Origin: an uncultured bacterium
GTDB lineage: Bacteria > Desulfobacterota > DSM-4660 > Desulfatiglandales > CALKZT01
NCBI GenBank assembly: GCA_938002815.1
Contig: CALKZT010000014.1
Coordinates: forward strand, 1 to 42,301
Direction: 5' to 3'
Length of the DNA: 42,301 bases
In this document: one piece after another, positions 8,152 to 17,058 of the stretch
How the letters are laid out: the number at the start of each line of letters is the position of its first letter
Numbering within the stretch: position 1 is the stretch's first letter
Translations under genes and position numbers: made by a program
Notes under the pieces: model-generated
Database searches by the model: none
What the model saw: the letters and a program-made list of their open reading frames with translations, nothing else
Told to the model about the DNA's origin: nothing

Positions 8152-8601
8152 CTAAAAGGACTTTTCGCTGTCAAGAAGTATAGTAACTGGTCCGTCGTTT
8201 ACAATAAAAACCTCCATCATCTCCTGAAAGATACCTGTCTCCACCTTAAGCCCCCTCAGCCTGAGACCCTCCACCACCATCTCGTAGACCTCCTTTGCCC
8301 TCTCAGGCCTTGCGGCCCTTGTAAAGGAGGGCCTCCTGCCCTTTCTCACATCTCCCCAAAGGGTGAACTGGGAGACTACCAATATCTCTCCCCCGATATC
8401 CACACATGAGAGATTCATCCCATCTTTCTCATCCGGAAATATCCTAAGTTCTGGGATCTTCTGTACCATGTACCTCACATCCTGTTCGGTATCTCCCTCC
8501 CTTACACCTAAGAAGACCAAGAGCCCTTTACCTATTTTCCCTACCGTATTGCCCCTTACTTCTACACGTGCCTCCTTTACTCTCTGGATCACTGCCCTCA
8601 T
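8152..8601 (-). CDS. dtd: D-aminoacyl-tRNA deacylase
   Basis: The protein has 149 residues, the usual Dtd length. It hydrolyses D-aminoacyl (and glycyl-mischarged) tRNA in the cytoplasm. Both active-site motifs are present: [10 protein letters not shown] and IVNDGPVTI (the GP cis-dipeptide region), plus the N-terminus [15 protein letters not shown]. The ribosome site GGGAGG is five bases before the ATG. It is first in the dtd-korDABC transcription unit. Only 11 bases separate its start from the start of the divergent radical SAM gene, so each promoter must lie inside the other gene or use that tiny gap. Confidence 0.93.
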   Translation of the reverse strand: MRAVIQRVKEARVEVRGNTVGKIGKGLLVFLGVREGDTEQDVRYMVQKIPELRIFPDEKDGMNLSCVDIGGEILVVSQFTLWGDVRKGRRPSFTRAARPERAKEVYEMVVEGLRLRGLKVETGIFQEMMEVFIVNDGPVTILLDSEKSF

Positions 8602-8612
8602 AATAGCCTCCC

Positions 8613-9980
8613 ATGGACATCTTGATCATAAACCCCTGGATATTTGACTTTGCCGCCTTTGATATGTGGGCAAGGCCCTTGGGGCTCCTCCAGATTGCCG
8701 CATGTTTGAGAAACCATGGATACAGTGTATCTTTTCTGGACTGCCTTGATACCTCTCACCCCATGGTACAAGAATCGGCCAAGAGACCTAAAGCCAAGGC
8801 CTTTGGCACATCTAAGTATTACAAAGAGGAGATAGAAAAACCTCTACAATATGCCCACATACCCAGACGCTATAGCAGATATGGACTCCCACCTCACATT
8901 GTAAAAGAACTACTTCTCTCTTTACCTAAGCCCAAGGCGATTTTGGTAGGATCCATGATGACATACTGGTATTTAGGTGTCCAGAGTACAATATCCCTTG
9001 TAAGGGAGGTATTCGAAGGGGTTCCTATAATCCTGGGCGGAATATATGTTAGATTGTGTTCGGAGCACGCAGAGAGGTTTTCTGGTGCGGATTATGTCAT
9101 AGCAGGAGACTCATTTTCCCAGCTCTTAGGTCTCCTCAAATCCTTAAACATAACTGGAACCGAAAAAAGAGACTTTCATCCCTACCCTGCCTACGATCTC
9201 CTAAAGAGGAGGGACGTTGTCGGCCTCATGACCACAAGGGGCTGCCCCTTTTGTTGTAGTTACTGCGCCTCCCCTTATCTCTATCCGAGCTTTCAGATAA
9301 CCCCCTTTGAGGATGTGATATCCCAGATCAGGTTTTGGGCAGCGGAATTTGGAGTAAGAGAATTCGCCTTTTATGACGATGCCCTTCTCATGAGATCTGA
9401 CATAAAGAGACTCTTGGATGCCTTAGGGGAGCTACCCTATGAGATTAGGTTTCATACCCCAAATGCCCTCCACGCAAAGAGGATCACGAGGGAGATTTCA
9501 AGGCTTCTCCGGGAGGCCTCTTTCAAGACAATAAGATTAGGCCTGGAAACCCATCTCACAGGCTCCCAAAGGCCTTGGGATAAGAAGATAGGCCCTAGGG
9601 AAATAGAAGATGCCGTTGAATCCCTCTTTTGGGCGGGCTTTAGGCCAGATGAAATTGGGGCATATCTATTGGCAGGGCTTCCTGGTCAAAAACCAGATAT
9701 GGTCTACGCCGCCATAGAATATACCCAAAAGTTAGGCATTCCACCCTATATAGCAGAATACTCCCCCATCCCACATACTGGACTTTGGGAGGAGGCCAAG
9801 AGGCTCAGCAAATATCCCTTAGATGAACCACTTTACCATAACAACACCATTATCCCCTGCTGGCCTGGAAATGAAAGGGATATAGATGAGCTAAAGAGAT
9901 TCGCATTAGAGGTAAGGGAGTCAATTCGGGTTCAGTTAACTAAAGACTCTTTCTCAACCTCAAAAATTACTCTTCAATAA
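8613..9980 (+). CDS. B12-binding-domain radical SAM protein
   Basis: The protein has 455 residues. The N-terminal ~165 residues form a cobalamin-binding-like Rossmann domain ([35 protein letters not shown]), but I do not see a convincing DxHxxG lower-ligand motif, so B12 may bind base-off/His-off or not at all. The radical SAM CxxxCxxC is at about residues 210-217 ([13 protein letters not shown]). It probably cleaves SAM to a 5'-deoxyadenosyl radical, with an Fe-S cluster in the cytoplasm. This architecture is shared by methyltransferases and carbon-skeleton enzymes of lipid, bacteriochlorin and antibiotic pathways; the substrate here is unknown. The upstream gap is 11 bases and holds no clear ribosome site, but the MDILIINP start fits the family. 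No partner gene suggests a pathway. Confidence 0.85.
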   Translation: MDILIINPWIFDFAAFDMWARPLGLLQIAACLRNHGYSVSFLDCLDTSHPMVQESAKRPKAKAFGTSKYYKEEIEKPLQYAHIPRRYSRYGLPPHIVKELLLSLPKPKAILVGSMMTYWYLGVQSTISLVREVFEGVPIILGGIYVRLCSEHAERFSGADYVIAGDSFSQLLGLLKSLNITGTEKRDFHPYPAYDLLKRRDVVGLMTTRGCPFCCSYCASPYLYPSFQITPFEDVISQIRFWAAEFGVREFAFYDDALLMRSDIKRLLDALGELPYEIRFHTPNALHAKRITREISRLLREASFKTIRLGLETHLTGSQRPWDKKIGPREIEDAVESLFWAGFRPDEIGAYLLAGLPGQKPDMVYAAIEYTQKLGIPPYIAEYSPIPHTGLWEEAKRLSKYPLDEPLYHNNTIIPCWPGNERDIDELKRFALEVRESIRVQLTKDSFSTSKITLQ

Positions 9981-10336
9981 CTCCGACTACGCATCATACG
10001 CTTCAAAAATGATGTCTGGAGGCTTAGAAGTTCTGATACATATGCTTTTAGGCTAATCTCTGTGCTGGAGGGATACTAACAAATCGTCCTCTTGAGCTTT
10101 TCTGCCCGAAATTATTTTAACTCATAAAAGACTCATTTTGAGGGTGTGTGAGCACAAGAAGATAATAGTCGGAGAGACAAAATCCACCATAAGCAAGGAA
10201 GAGGTGGCAAGTTTCCTTAGAAAGCCGCAAGGCAGGCGTGGCAATCTCATTGGGAAAAACTAGATTGCCTCTTTTTGGCTCGCAATGACAAAAAAATTAG
10301 CACCTAAAGGGATTTTTTCAAAAATCGAGTTTCTGA
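9981..10336. other. Intergenic region with no recognisable gene
   Basis: Between the radical SAM gene and the regulatory region of the giant secreted protein I see no reading frame with coding character and no intrinsic terminator. It contains a short dispersed-repeat-like element (10240-10289, listed separately). Confidence 0.4.
10240..10289 (+). repeat. Inverted-repeat element resembling a dispersed intergenic repeat
   Basis: GGCAATCT (10240-10247) and AGATTGCC (10262-10269) form an 8-bp inverted repeat, followed by TCGCAATGAC (10280-10289). From memory this layout resembles small intergenic repeats scattered through many anaerobe genomes. Only one copy is visible here, so multiplicity is inference. 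Confidence 0.4.
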
Positions 10337-10352
10337 TGTGACATTTGTCACT
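10337..10352 (+). promoter_or_regulatory. CRP/FNR-family-like operator
   Basis: TGTGA-CATTTG-TCACT matches the CRP-type half-site consensus TGTGA-N6-TCACA with one mismatch. It overlaps a second palindrome (ATTTGTCA-C-TGACAAAT, 10343-10359). The pair sits on the candidate -35 at 10351-10356, suggesting control of the giant secreted protein by a CRP/FNR-type factor (HcpR-like ones are common in sulfate reducers). The factor is not in this window. Confidence 0.45.
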
Positions 10353-10379
10353 GACAAATCGATGAAAAGCTCGTAGAGT
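10351..10379 (+). promoter_or_regulatory. Candidate promoter of the giant secreted protein
   Basis: CTGACA (10351-10356) and TAGAGT (10374-10379) are 17 bases apart. The -10 is a poor match, which fits a promoter that needs an activator. The start point would be about 48 bases before the ATG. Confidence 0.35.
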
Positions 10380-10433
10380 CATAAAAAATAGGCAAGGGCT
10401 TCGGTTTGTTTGACAACAAAAAAGGAGGTTTTT

Positions 10434-13400
10434 ATGAAGAGCTCATTTTACGTGGGTCTGGTATTACTCTCCCTTTGTATCTGCCTCCCCCTTTTTCCCG
10501 CCTTTGGTGCAGAGCTAAACTTAGGCGCCAGCTGGAATTTAGTGAGTTCAAGGGTAAGCATTGATACAAGCGCTGTCTTTGGGGACAAAGACCTGGAGAG
10601 CGTATGGAAATGGGAAAATGGGATTTGGGCAGTGATGCTGCCTAAGCAGTCTGACAAAGGAAAAGCCTATGCGAATTCCAAGGGCTTTGAATTTCTCTCA
10701 AAAATTGAACCAGGTGAAGGTTTTTGGGTAAATTCCAAGGAGTCTACTACAATACCCCTAACTGGTACAGAGGTAAACGACCCCAATATAACCCTTATCA
10801 AGTATTGGAACCTAAAAGGGCTTAGGTGCTCAACCCCTGTGAATGTAAAGGATCTCTTCTCTGATAAGGAGAAATACGCAAGTGTATGGAAGTGGGTCTC
10901 CTCTTCCTGGGCCGTATATCTACCAGGCCAGACTGACGGCGGGCTATCGTACGCCAAGCAAAAGGGTTTCTCCCCACTCCAAACCATAAATCCAGGGGAA
11001 GGCTTTTGGGTAAATGCCAGCAAGGCAGGGGAGGTGGTTGCAACCCCACCTGTGGTGGCAGGTACAGTCACATACCCAACACAGGAGATCGGTCTCCAAA
11101 AGATAGGGCTATACCTCAAAGGACTCCTTGCAGAGATACCTCAGGTGGAAATGCCGCCAGTGCCTGGTGCCACTGTAAAGGTTTATGCCACCACAAATCC
11201 ATACACACCCCTCGCAGAGACTACCACTGATAATAACGGAAACTATTCCTTTAGTAACAAGGACTTTGACAACCCTGAGACACCCGAAATGGAACTCCCA
11301 CCGCAGGTCCCTTTGATGGTCAAGGCAGAATTTAAAAGCCCTATAGATCCCACAAAGAAGGTGGCAGTGCAGGCATTGGTTGACCCCACAGACGATCCTA
11401 CCAAGAAGGCAAAATTGGAGGTGAACCCTCTTACCACTGCCATTGCCCAGAAGGTAAAGGAATTTGTGGAGAATACCTTCCAGGTCCAGCTCACGAAGGA
11501 GATCATGGATGCTGCCAAGACCTTTATAGAGCTCATTGCCACAGAGGTCCAGAAAAAGGGGCTTACCTTCTTTGACGAAGACGACCTCGTAGTGGGCGAA
11601 TACAAGGACGCGGCTTCGGATGAAGAAAATCCTGACTTCCAGCCACCTACAGACCAAAATATAGCAGACAAGGTGATAGACAAAGGGACCAATGGGCTAT
11701 TTGTAAACATGGAAAGCAAGCTGATGGAACAGGCAAATAAAGGGGCATTGACCAATGTGAATGTTTCAAATGACAAAAAGATAGAACACTACATCAAATA
11801 CCTGGTCTCCCTCGGGATCAAGGTTCAGGCAGGAAAAGATGGAGATGATAGCCAAAAGGTGATCGTCTTCATTGCAGCCCCTCCCACTATTCCAGATAAC
11901 CTGATACCTGGTACCATGGTATTTAACGACAAGGCCTTTAGAAAGATAAAGCCTGAAACTGACTTAACCCCTGAGAAAATCAATGCCATACCTGACCTGG
12001 GCTTTAGGTTCTACCTCAAGGATGCATTAGAGGGGCCTATGGTATCCTATGAGGCAGTTGAGGCATTTATGCAAAAGGCAGAAGAGGGTCTAACCACTAA
12101 TCTCACAAAATTAGCTGCTGTGGTAAAGGATAAGTTCGTCTGGCGAACTGAGAGCGTCCAGATGGTAAATGGGATACCCATATTTGGTGAAGATATGGTC
12201 CCCACTACCGGAGAAGAAGTCAGTGCCTCAGAGCTCATCTCTCAGCTTACAGGTAAATTGGGTAATACCCCAGAGGAGATAGCCAAAGGGATAGCCATAA
12301 CACCCGCCTATCTTGTCAAGTTCTTTGAACCACTGGTAAATCAGAAGATGAACGAGATACACAACAACAAGAATATAACCGATAAGCAGCAGGCAATGAA
12401 TCAGTTTCTGAAGTCTTTGAAAGACATAGAAACCCTCAAAAATGAGGTAATGAAGACCGAATTCTTTAAACATGCAGTGGAAGAGATTAGCCATGCAATA
12501 TTTGCGGCCTTTGAACCTGACCTCTATGGAAAGGTGTTGTCTGGATCAACAGAGTTAAAAGTAAAAAGTGCCTTTGTGCTTTTAAAGCAGATGATTGAAA
12601 GAGTATATTTAGTTGATGCCACAAAAGGCTGGTTTATAACTCACCAAGAGGGAGAAAATAGCTGGATTTCTCCTAACTATACCAACTTCAAGTTCTTATC
12701 ACCTAAGGATGAGGAAAATTTTGAATTTGCAAACCAGATATTTAGTTCCGCTCTCGGCACCACAATCGGGGCAAACTCCAATTTTGCAACCCTTGCCCAG
12801 GCCTATTGGAGCGCAGTGGATAATCTCCCAGAGCCAGAGCAGTTCAAATTTAACAATGATGCAATGCAGGGTATTGTAGGCCAAAAGTCTGTTACTGTTA
12901 CGGTAAATGGTATCTTGAAAGACAGTGATGGCGCTACTTTGCCGAACACGGCCCTGCAGCTTAGAAAGTTAGAGAAAGACGGTTTCAATACGGTACAAAC
13001 GGTTAACACAGATGGCAATGGGAAGTTCACCTTCCAAAATGTCCAGACAGGTTTTTCGTATCAGATCTATAACGATACAACGAAGGTATTTTTAAACTTC
13101 TTTGCCGACGGCTTTGTTAACCCCATAGAGCTTGGGGATTGGGTAATGCCTCCTTCTATGCCCACTGGGGGTGGGGGTGGAGAGGCTGCTCCAATGGTGG
13201 TCCCGGGTATAACCCTTTTTGTGGACGACACCTTTTTTAATCCCGTCAATCCAAATGACCCTCAAAATGGAAAACCTGTGGGTGTCAAATTTGGTAACTT
13301 TGCGACTGGCCAACCCTTCATAACCACAGACGCAGACCTCTTTTGGACAAAGGATGGTCTAAAGGCTGGAACAGGAGCAACTATAGCAGAGTTCCAAGGC

Positions 13401-14876
13401 AAGACCAAAGGGGTCTTAGGCCTTGCACAACTCAAACCCACCTTTACACAGGCCGAGCTGAAAGGTGAGTCCTTAATCCAGATAAAGGATGAGCAGTTTA
13501 AACTCCAGTGGACGACCCTGATCCAATCTCCAAAGGAGGGCAACTCCATCTATGTAATAAAGGATACAACAGGGAAGTATTTCTTGGTGGAAGTAAGATT
13601 CTGGGATAAGGACCAAGAGGGAAAACCCAGCGGCATAATAGACATGGGCTTTGTCTCCATCTCCAGTTCTGGACAGATACAGGTACCAAAGGAATCTTTT
13701 ATTGTAGGCCCAGGGGAGCCTGGACAGGAGACCGTGCCATTCTCTCTTTTAGTGGGCGACTATCTGGACCTGGATAGTAAGGCCTTCTCCCCACCACCTG
13801 GGGAACCTATGGGCGTTAACCAAGAGGTAATAGATGAGGCAGATCTGAGATGGCTTGGGAATTTCTATGAGAATTATTGGAAAGATGCCGACTGGCAGCA
13901 AAAGATGGGTCTTCTCAAAAACTCCGACAGGGCACTTAGCACAGTCAACGGCGCCACAATGAAGGTGCTAACCATAAGTGGGAATGCAGTTGCCCTCACA
14001 CCTGTGAACGAGCTGAAGCCCACCCTTCAAGGTCAAGTGTTTCTGCTCTCCACCAATAAAGGCAAGGAATTCGTGGTGGCTGTTATGATGGTAAACAACA
14101 TGGAGATCAACCTCCTGGCAGTCCCGAAGGAAAAGCTCATAAGCACCGCAGGGCAGCTCCTGGAAGGCATAGTGGACAATGACAAAGATGGCATCCCCAA
14201 TGTCCTGGACCCCAACGACTTTGATCCCAATGTCCCAGGAAAGGGCCAAATGCAGCCTCTCCCTGGACCCAAGGGCCTCCTTATCCCAAACGATCCAGAT
14301 GGTGACGGTATACCATTTGAGATGGACCCTGCCCCCAATGACCCCAACCTTCCATTTCAAGGGGGAAACCTGGATGAGGACAAGGACGGCCTTCCTAAGG
14401 GATTTGAGGAACATTTTGGCTTCGATGATAAGGATCCCCAGAAACCTGGGTTTATGGGTCCCCCTATATCTGCACAGGGCCAGGTAAAGCTTGCGCTTGC
14501 ATCTGGAGATTACTCCAATAACTTTAATAACAGCGTAAAGGTAAAGCTCCTTGGTCCAAATGTAGGCTCACTTATGGTTATGACAGAGGAAGATGGGACC
14601 AAAAAGGTAAACCTCATATGCCTCATTAGGGATGCGATGTTAAAAGAGATAAGCCAGTGGGTGGATCCATCTTCAGCCTCTGACAATGACCAGTATAGCA
14701 TTGTAATCCTCGACGATAACAACACGGTAGTGGGGTACCTCATCAACTATCGAATAGTAAAGAAAACCCAATTTCAGGGGGCATCTTGGCAGCTGCAACA
14801 GTATAGCTTCGGTAGTGAGCAGTGGGTCCCTTACGTCTATACTGTAATTCCTTTTGAGGTCTTCGACGGGGTATAA
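10434..14876 (+). CDS. Giant secreted protein: two GFWVN repeats, carboxypeptidase-like domains, Ca-binding DxDxDG repeats
   Basis: This encodes 1480 residues from the ATG at 10434, five bases after AAGGAGG (an upstream TTG at 10410 is less likely). Residues 1-26 are a signal peptide (cleavage near FGA-EL). Two copies of the tryptophan repeat lie at ~29-105 and ~119-200. A carboxypeptidase regulatory-like beta domain is at ~243-285 (PGATVKVYA, TDNNGNYSFS) and a second at ~820-880 (NGILKDSDGATLPN, TDGNGKFTFQ). Acidic thrombospondin-3/dockerin-like calcium loops occur at ~1247-1330 (DNDKDGIPNVLD, NDPDGDGIPFEMD, DEDKDGLPKGFE). The middle is helical and rich in Lys/Glu. A GGGGGE linker is near 910. 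It is probably a calcium-stabilised surface or periplasmic protein, adhesin-like; I recognise no enzyme. A CRP-like site and a strong terminator flank it. Confidence 0.82.
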   Translation: MKSSFYVGLVLLSLCICLPLFPAFGAELNLGASWNLVSSRVSIDTSAVFGDKDLESVWKWENGIWAVMLPKQSDKGKAYANSKGFEFLSKIEPGEGFWVNSKESTTIPLTGTEVNDPNITLIKYWNLKGLRCSTPVNVKDLFSDKEKYASVWKWVSSSWAVYLPGQTDGGLSYAKQKGFSPLQTINPGEGFWVNASKAGEVVATPPVVAGTVTYPTQEIGLQKIGLYLKGLLAEIPQVEMPPVPGATVKVYATTNPYTPLAETTTDNNGNYSFSNKDFDNPETPEMELPPQVPLMVKAEFKSPIDPTKKVAVQALVDPTDDPTKKAKLEVNPLTTAIAQKVKEFVENTFQVQLTKEIMDAAKTFIELIATEVQKKGLTFFDEDDLVVGEYKDAASDEENPDFQPPTDQNIADKVIDKGTNGLFVNMESKLMEQANKGALTNVNVSNDKKIEHYIKYLVSLGIKVQAGKDGDDSQKVIVFIAAPPTIPDNLIPGTMVFNDKAFRKIKPETDLTPEKINAIPDLGFRFYLKDALEGPMVSYEAVEAFMQKAEEGLTTNLTKLAAVVKDKFVWRTESVQMVNGIPIFGEDMVPTTGEEVSASELISQLTGKLGNTPEEIAKGIAITPAYLVKFFEPLVNQKMNEIHNNKNITDKQQAMNQFLKSLKDIETLKNEVMKTEFFKHAVEEISHAIFAAFEPDLYGKVLSGSTELKVKSAFVLLKQMIERVYLVDATKGWFITHQEGENSWISPNYTNFKFLSPKDEENFEFANQIFSSALGTTIGANSNFATLAQAYWSAVDNLPEPEQFKFNNDAMQGIVGQKSVTVTVNGILKDSDGATLPNTALQLRKLEKDGFNTVQTVNTDGNGKFTFQNVQTGFSYQIYNDTTKVFLNFFADGFVNPIELGDWVMPPSMPTGGGGGEAAPMVVPGITLFVDDTFFNPVNPNDPQNGKPVGVKFGNFATGQPFITTDADLFWTKDGLKAGTGATIAEFQGKTKGVLGLAQLKPTFTQAELKGESLIQIKDEQFKLQWTTLIQSPKEGNSIYVIKDTTGKYFLVEVRFWDKDQEGKPSGIIDMGFVSISSSGQIQVPKESFIVGPGEPGQETVPFSLLVGDYLDLDSKAFSPPPGEPMGVNQEVIDEADLRWLGNFYENYWKDADWQQKMGLLKNSDRALSTVNGATMKVLTISGNAVALTPVNELKPTLQGQVFLLSTNKGKEFVVAVMMVNNMEINLLAVPKEKLISTAGQLLEGIVDNDKDGIPNVLDPNDFDPNVPGKGQMQPLPGPKGLLIPNDPDGDGIPFEMDPAPNDPNLPFQGGNLDEDKDGLPKGFEEHFGFDDKDPQKPGFMGPPISAQGQVKLALASGDYSNNFNNSVKVKLLGPNVGSLMVMTEEDGTKKVNLICLIRDAMLKEISQWVDPSSASDNDQYSIVILDDNNTVVGYLINYRIVKKTQFQGASWQLQQYSFGSEQWVPYVYTVIPFEVFDGV

Positions 14877-14898
14877 TGCCCGTAGGGGAATAAAAACT

Positions 14899-14934
14899 AA
14901 GGCCCGGGTCGTAGTCCCCGGGCCTTGGTTTTTT
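14899..14934 (+). terminator. Intrinsic terminator after the giant secreted protein
   Basis: AAGGCCCGGG (14899-14908) pairs with CCCGGGCCTT (14917-14926) and a T6 run ends at 14934. The 10-bp GC-rich stem with an 8-base loop is a canonical terminator 22 bases after the stop codon. Confidence 0.9.
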
Positions 14935-15030
14935 CAAAGAAATCGGGGAAATTGGGTGTTGCCAATGAGGGGCAATCTGTTATCCTATCAGGGTAAGCCT
15001 AAAGGGCAAAAATCTTTTAGGGGTAAAGAG

Positions 15031-15660
15031 ATGCCAGAGAGGATCACTGACAAAGATTTGGAACATATCGATTTAGAAGGGGAAGGGCAAGAATTCCCCT
15101 TCATGAAGAAAGGTTCTTCCCAATTATTGGGGAATCAAGTCTCTGAGACCAGTAAGCTAAAAGTTATAGGTCTTGCCTCTGCAATTGTATTTGGGCTCAT
15201 CTTGATATTTCTGATGTTTGGCTCTTCTGGAAACAAGCCCGGGGACAAGGCCTCAAAGGAACTTGAAGAACTGAAGGAGAAGCTTACTGAATTGGATGCC
15301 CTCACACAAAGGGTGCAAAAGCTGGAAAAAGGTGTAGAGGAGCTACAAAAGTCGAATCAGGAAGCTGCCCTAATAATCGCAAAGGTGAGAAAAGAGATGG
15401 CCAGCCTTCCTCAGCAAAGGACGCAGCCGGATCAGTATGCTTCAGTTCCAAAGGAGGGACAAAGGGAAGATATACACAAGACCCCTGTCCCCAAGACGAG
15501 TAAAGAGACCCTGCCTCAATTCCACATCGTACAAAGGGGAGAGTCTTTACAGTCTATAGCCAAGAAATATAACCTAAGCTACCAAGAGCTCTTGAGGATA
15601 AACAATATCAAGGACCCCAATAAGGTGATGGTGGGCCAAAGGCTAAGGCTTATCCCTTAA
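15031..15660 (+). CDS. Membrane-anchored coiled-coil protein with C-terminal LysM domain
   Basis: This encodes 209 residues from the ATG at 15031; an upstream extension of the frame would run back through the terminator of the previous gene and is rejected. Order: an acidic cytoplasmic tail (1-42), one membrane helix (~43-65, KVIGLASAIVFGLILIFLMF), a coiled coil (~75-125, heptads with LEELKEKLTELDALTQRVQ), a Pro-rich linker and a LysM domain (~165-208: HIVQRGESLQSIAKKYNLS ... NKVMVGQRLRLIP). LysM binds N-acetylglucosamine-containing glycans, so it probably tethers the inner membrane to peptidoglycan; there is no catalytic domain. Its stop overlaps the amidase stop convergently within TTAA. 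Confidence 0.85.
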   Translation: MPERITDKDLEHIDLEGEGQEFPFMKKGSSQLLGNQVSETSKLKVIGLASAIVFGLILIFLMFGSSGNKPGDKASKELEELKEKLTELDALTQRVQKLEKGVEELQKSNQEAALIIAKVRKEMASLPQQRTQPDQYASVPKEGQREDIHKTPVPKTSKETLPQFHIVQRGESLQSIAKKYNLSYQELLRINNIKDPNKVMVGQRLRLIP

Positions 15661-17054
15661 TTGGGCCAGAGGGTATGTAGGCCCAGCCCTTCTTGAAGTT
15701 CAAACCCTAATCTTAGTAACAAGTCTTCCCTCATAAGGGGTGCCACAAGCTGAAGGCCTACAGGCAGGCCTTCCTCTGTTAGCCCTGCCCTGATATTCAT
15801 GGCAGGATGGCCTGTTAGATTAAAGGGATATGTAAAGGCCACCACATCCAAGAGCCTAACAGCCTTTCCCTCTATGGATTCAGGGGGAGGACCCTCAGCG
15901 GCGAAGGCAGCGGTAGGGGTGGTAGGGGTAATCAGGATGTCTGCCATCTCAAATAGCCCTTGGATCCTTAGATAAAACTCGGCCCTCACCACTCTTACAT
16001 CCTCCAGGTCCCTGATCCTTAGCCCCAAGACCTCCTCTATGGCCTTCACCATGGCCCTATTTAATTGAGCCCTCTTCTCCTCCAACTCTCTTTTCAGCTG
16101 AAAGGCCAAATCCATGGCCATGTATGTCCACCAAGCCCTCTCCAAGTCTGGAAGTTCCTGGGCTAATTCATAAACCCTGTGCCCAAAGCCTTCTAATTTC
16201 CTCACCACATCTTCCACCCTTTCCACTACCCTTTTTTCCACCGGGAATCTTCCAAGGTCTCGGGAATAGAGGATCCTAAGCCTCTCTTTAGGCTCACCGG
16301 GCTCATCTTCCAGATTCATTTCCGCAAGACCTGAGTGGGGATCCAAGGGATGAAAGCCTGCCGTTGCCTTCAAAAAGGCCCAGGCATCCTCCACGTATCT
16401 ACACAAGGGTCCCAAGGTCCATATCCCTCCTCCAAAGCCCATAAAATCAGGCCCCAAAGGGATCCTCCCAAATGTGGGCTTTAGGCCAACGCAGCCACAA
16501 TAGGAGGCGGGGATCCTTATGGATCCCCCTGCATCCGAACCTGTGGCTATTGGTGCCATCCCTGCTGTGACAGCTGCTGCACTGCCCCCACTTGAGCCAC
16601 CTGGGGTCTTGCTTGGGTCCCAGGGGTTTCTTGTGACACCAAATAGCCTATTCTTTGTAAAACCCGTAAACCCAAATTCCGGTGTATTGGTCTTTCCCAG
16701 TATCAAGGCCCCATTAGCCTTTAGCCTGGTTACCTGGATAGAATCTTTTGAGGCCAGGTTGTCCTTGAAGGCAGTGGAGCCATAGGTGGTCTTCATCCCA
16801 GATACATGTTCCAGATCCTTTACCAATATTGGCACGCCAGAAAGTATCCCTGGGTCTTCTCCCCTCAAGATCCTCTTTTCCAATTCTTTGGCCTCGTTCA
16901 TCGCCTCCGGGATCCTGAGGGAGACCACGGCATTTATAGCAGGGTTTTTCTCCCTTATGGCATCGGCAGCAGCTTGGAGGACTTCCAAAGGCGAGATCTC
17001 TTTCCTCTTCACCATCTGTGCCAGTAGGAGGCCGGGGATGCCACAGGGATTCAC
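15657..17054 (-). CDS. Amidase-signature family amidase (GatA-like)
   Basis: The protein has 465 residues. The Ser-cisSer-Lys triad can be placed: Lys79 (PILVKD), Ser155 in PGGSSGGSAAA, and nucleophile Ser178 in GSDAGGSIRIPAS. These enzymes hydrolyse or transfer amides. The context, four bases behind an AtoE-type transporter and no gatB or gatC, argues for a catabolic amidase rather than the Glu-tRNA amidotransferase subunit; the substrate is unknown. The C-terminal domain ends LLLRLGFELQEGLGLHT, typical of the family. Co-transcription with the transporter suggests uptake and breakdown of a small amide or acid. Confidence 0.85.
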   Translation of the reverse strand: MNPCGIPGLLLAQMVKRKEISPLEVLQAAADAIREKNPAINAVVSLRIPEAMNEAKELEKRILRGEDPGILSGVPILVKDLEHVSGMKTTYGSTAFKDNLASKDSIQVTRLKANGALILGKTNTPEFGFTGFTKNRLFGVTRNPWDPSKTPGGSSGGSAAAVTAGMAPIATGSDAGGSIRIPASYCGCVGLKPTFGRIPLGPDFMGFGGGIWTLGPLCRYVEDAWAFLKATAGFHPLDPHSGLAEMNLEDEPGEPKERLRILYSRDLGRFPVEKRVVERVEDVVRKLEGFGHRVYELAQELPDLERAWWTYMAMDLAFQLKRELEEKRAQLNRAMVKAIEEVLGLRIRDLEDVRVVRAEFYLRIQGLFEMADILITPTTPTAAFAAEGPPPESIEGKAVRLLDVVAFTYPFNLTGHPAMNIRAGLTEEGLPVGLQLVAPLMREDLLLRLGFELQEGLGLHTLWPN

Positions 17055-17058
17055 GGAT

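Noticed and set aside
11109-11776. Minus-strand frames of ~180 residues inside the giant secreted protein
   Set aside because: They are reverse-complement shadows of a low-complexity Lys/Glu/Pro-rich coding region, with no motif or start signal.
14854-15030. N-terminal extension of the LysM protein back to ATG 14854
   Set aside because: The extension would read through the terminator of the previous gene and overlap its coding end. ATG 15031 gives a sensible cytoplasmic tail plus membrane helix.
15657-17054. GatA of the Glu-tRNA amidotransferase
   Set aside because: There is no gatB or gatC nearby. The gene is coupled to an AtoE-type transporter, so a catabolic amidase is more likely, although the family match is the same.
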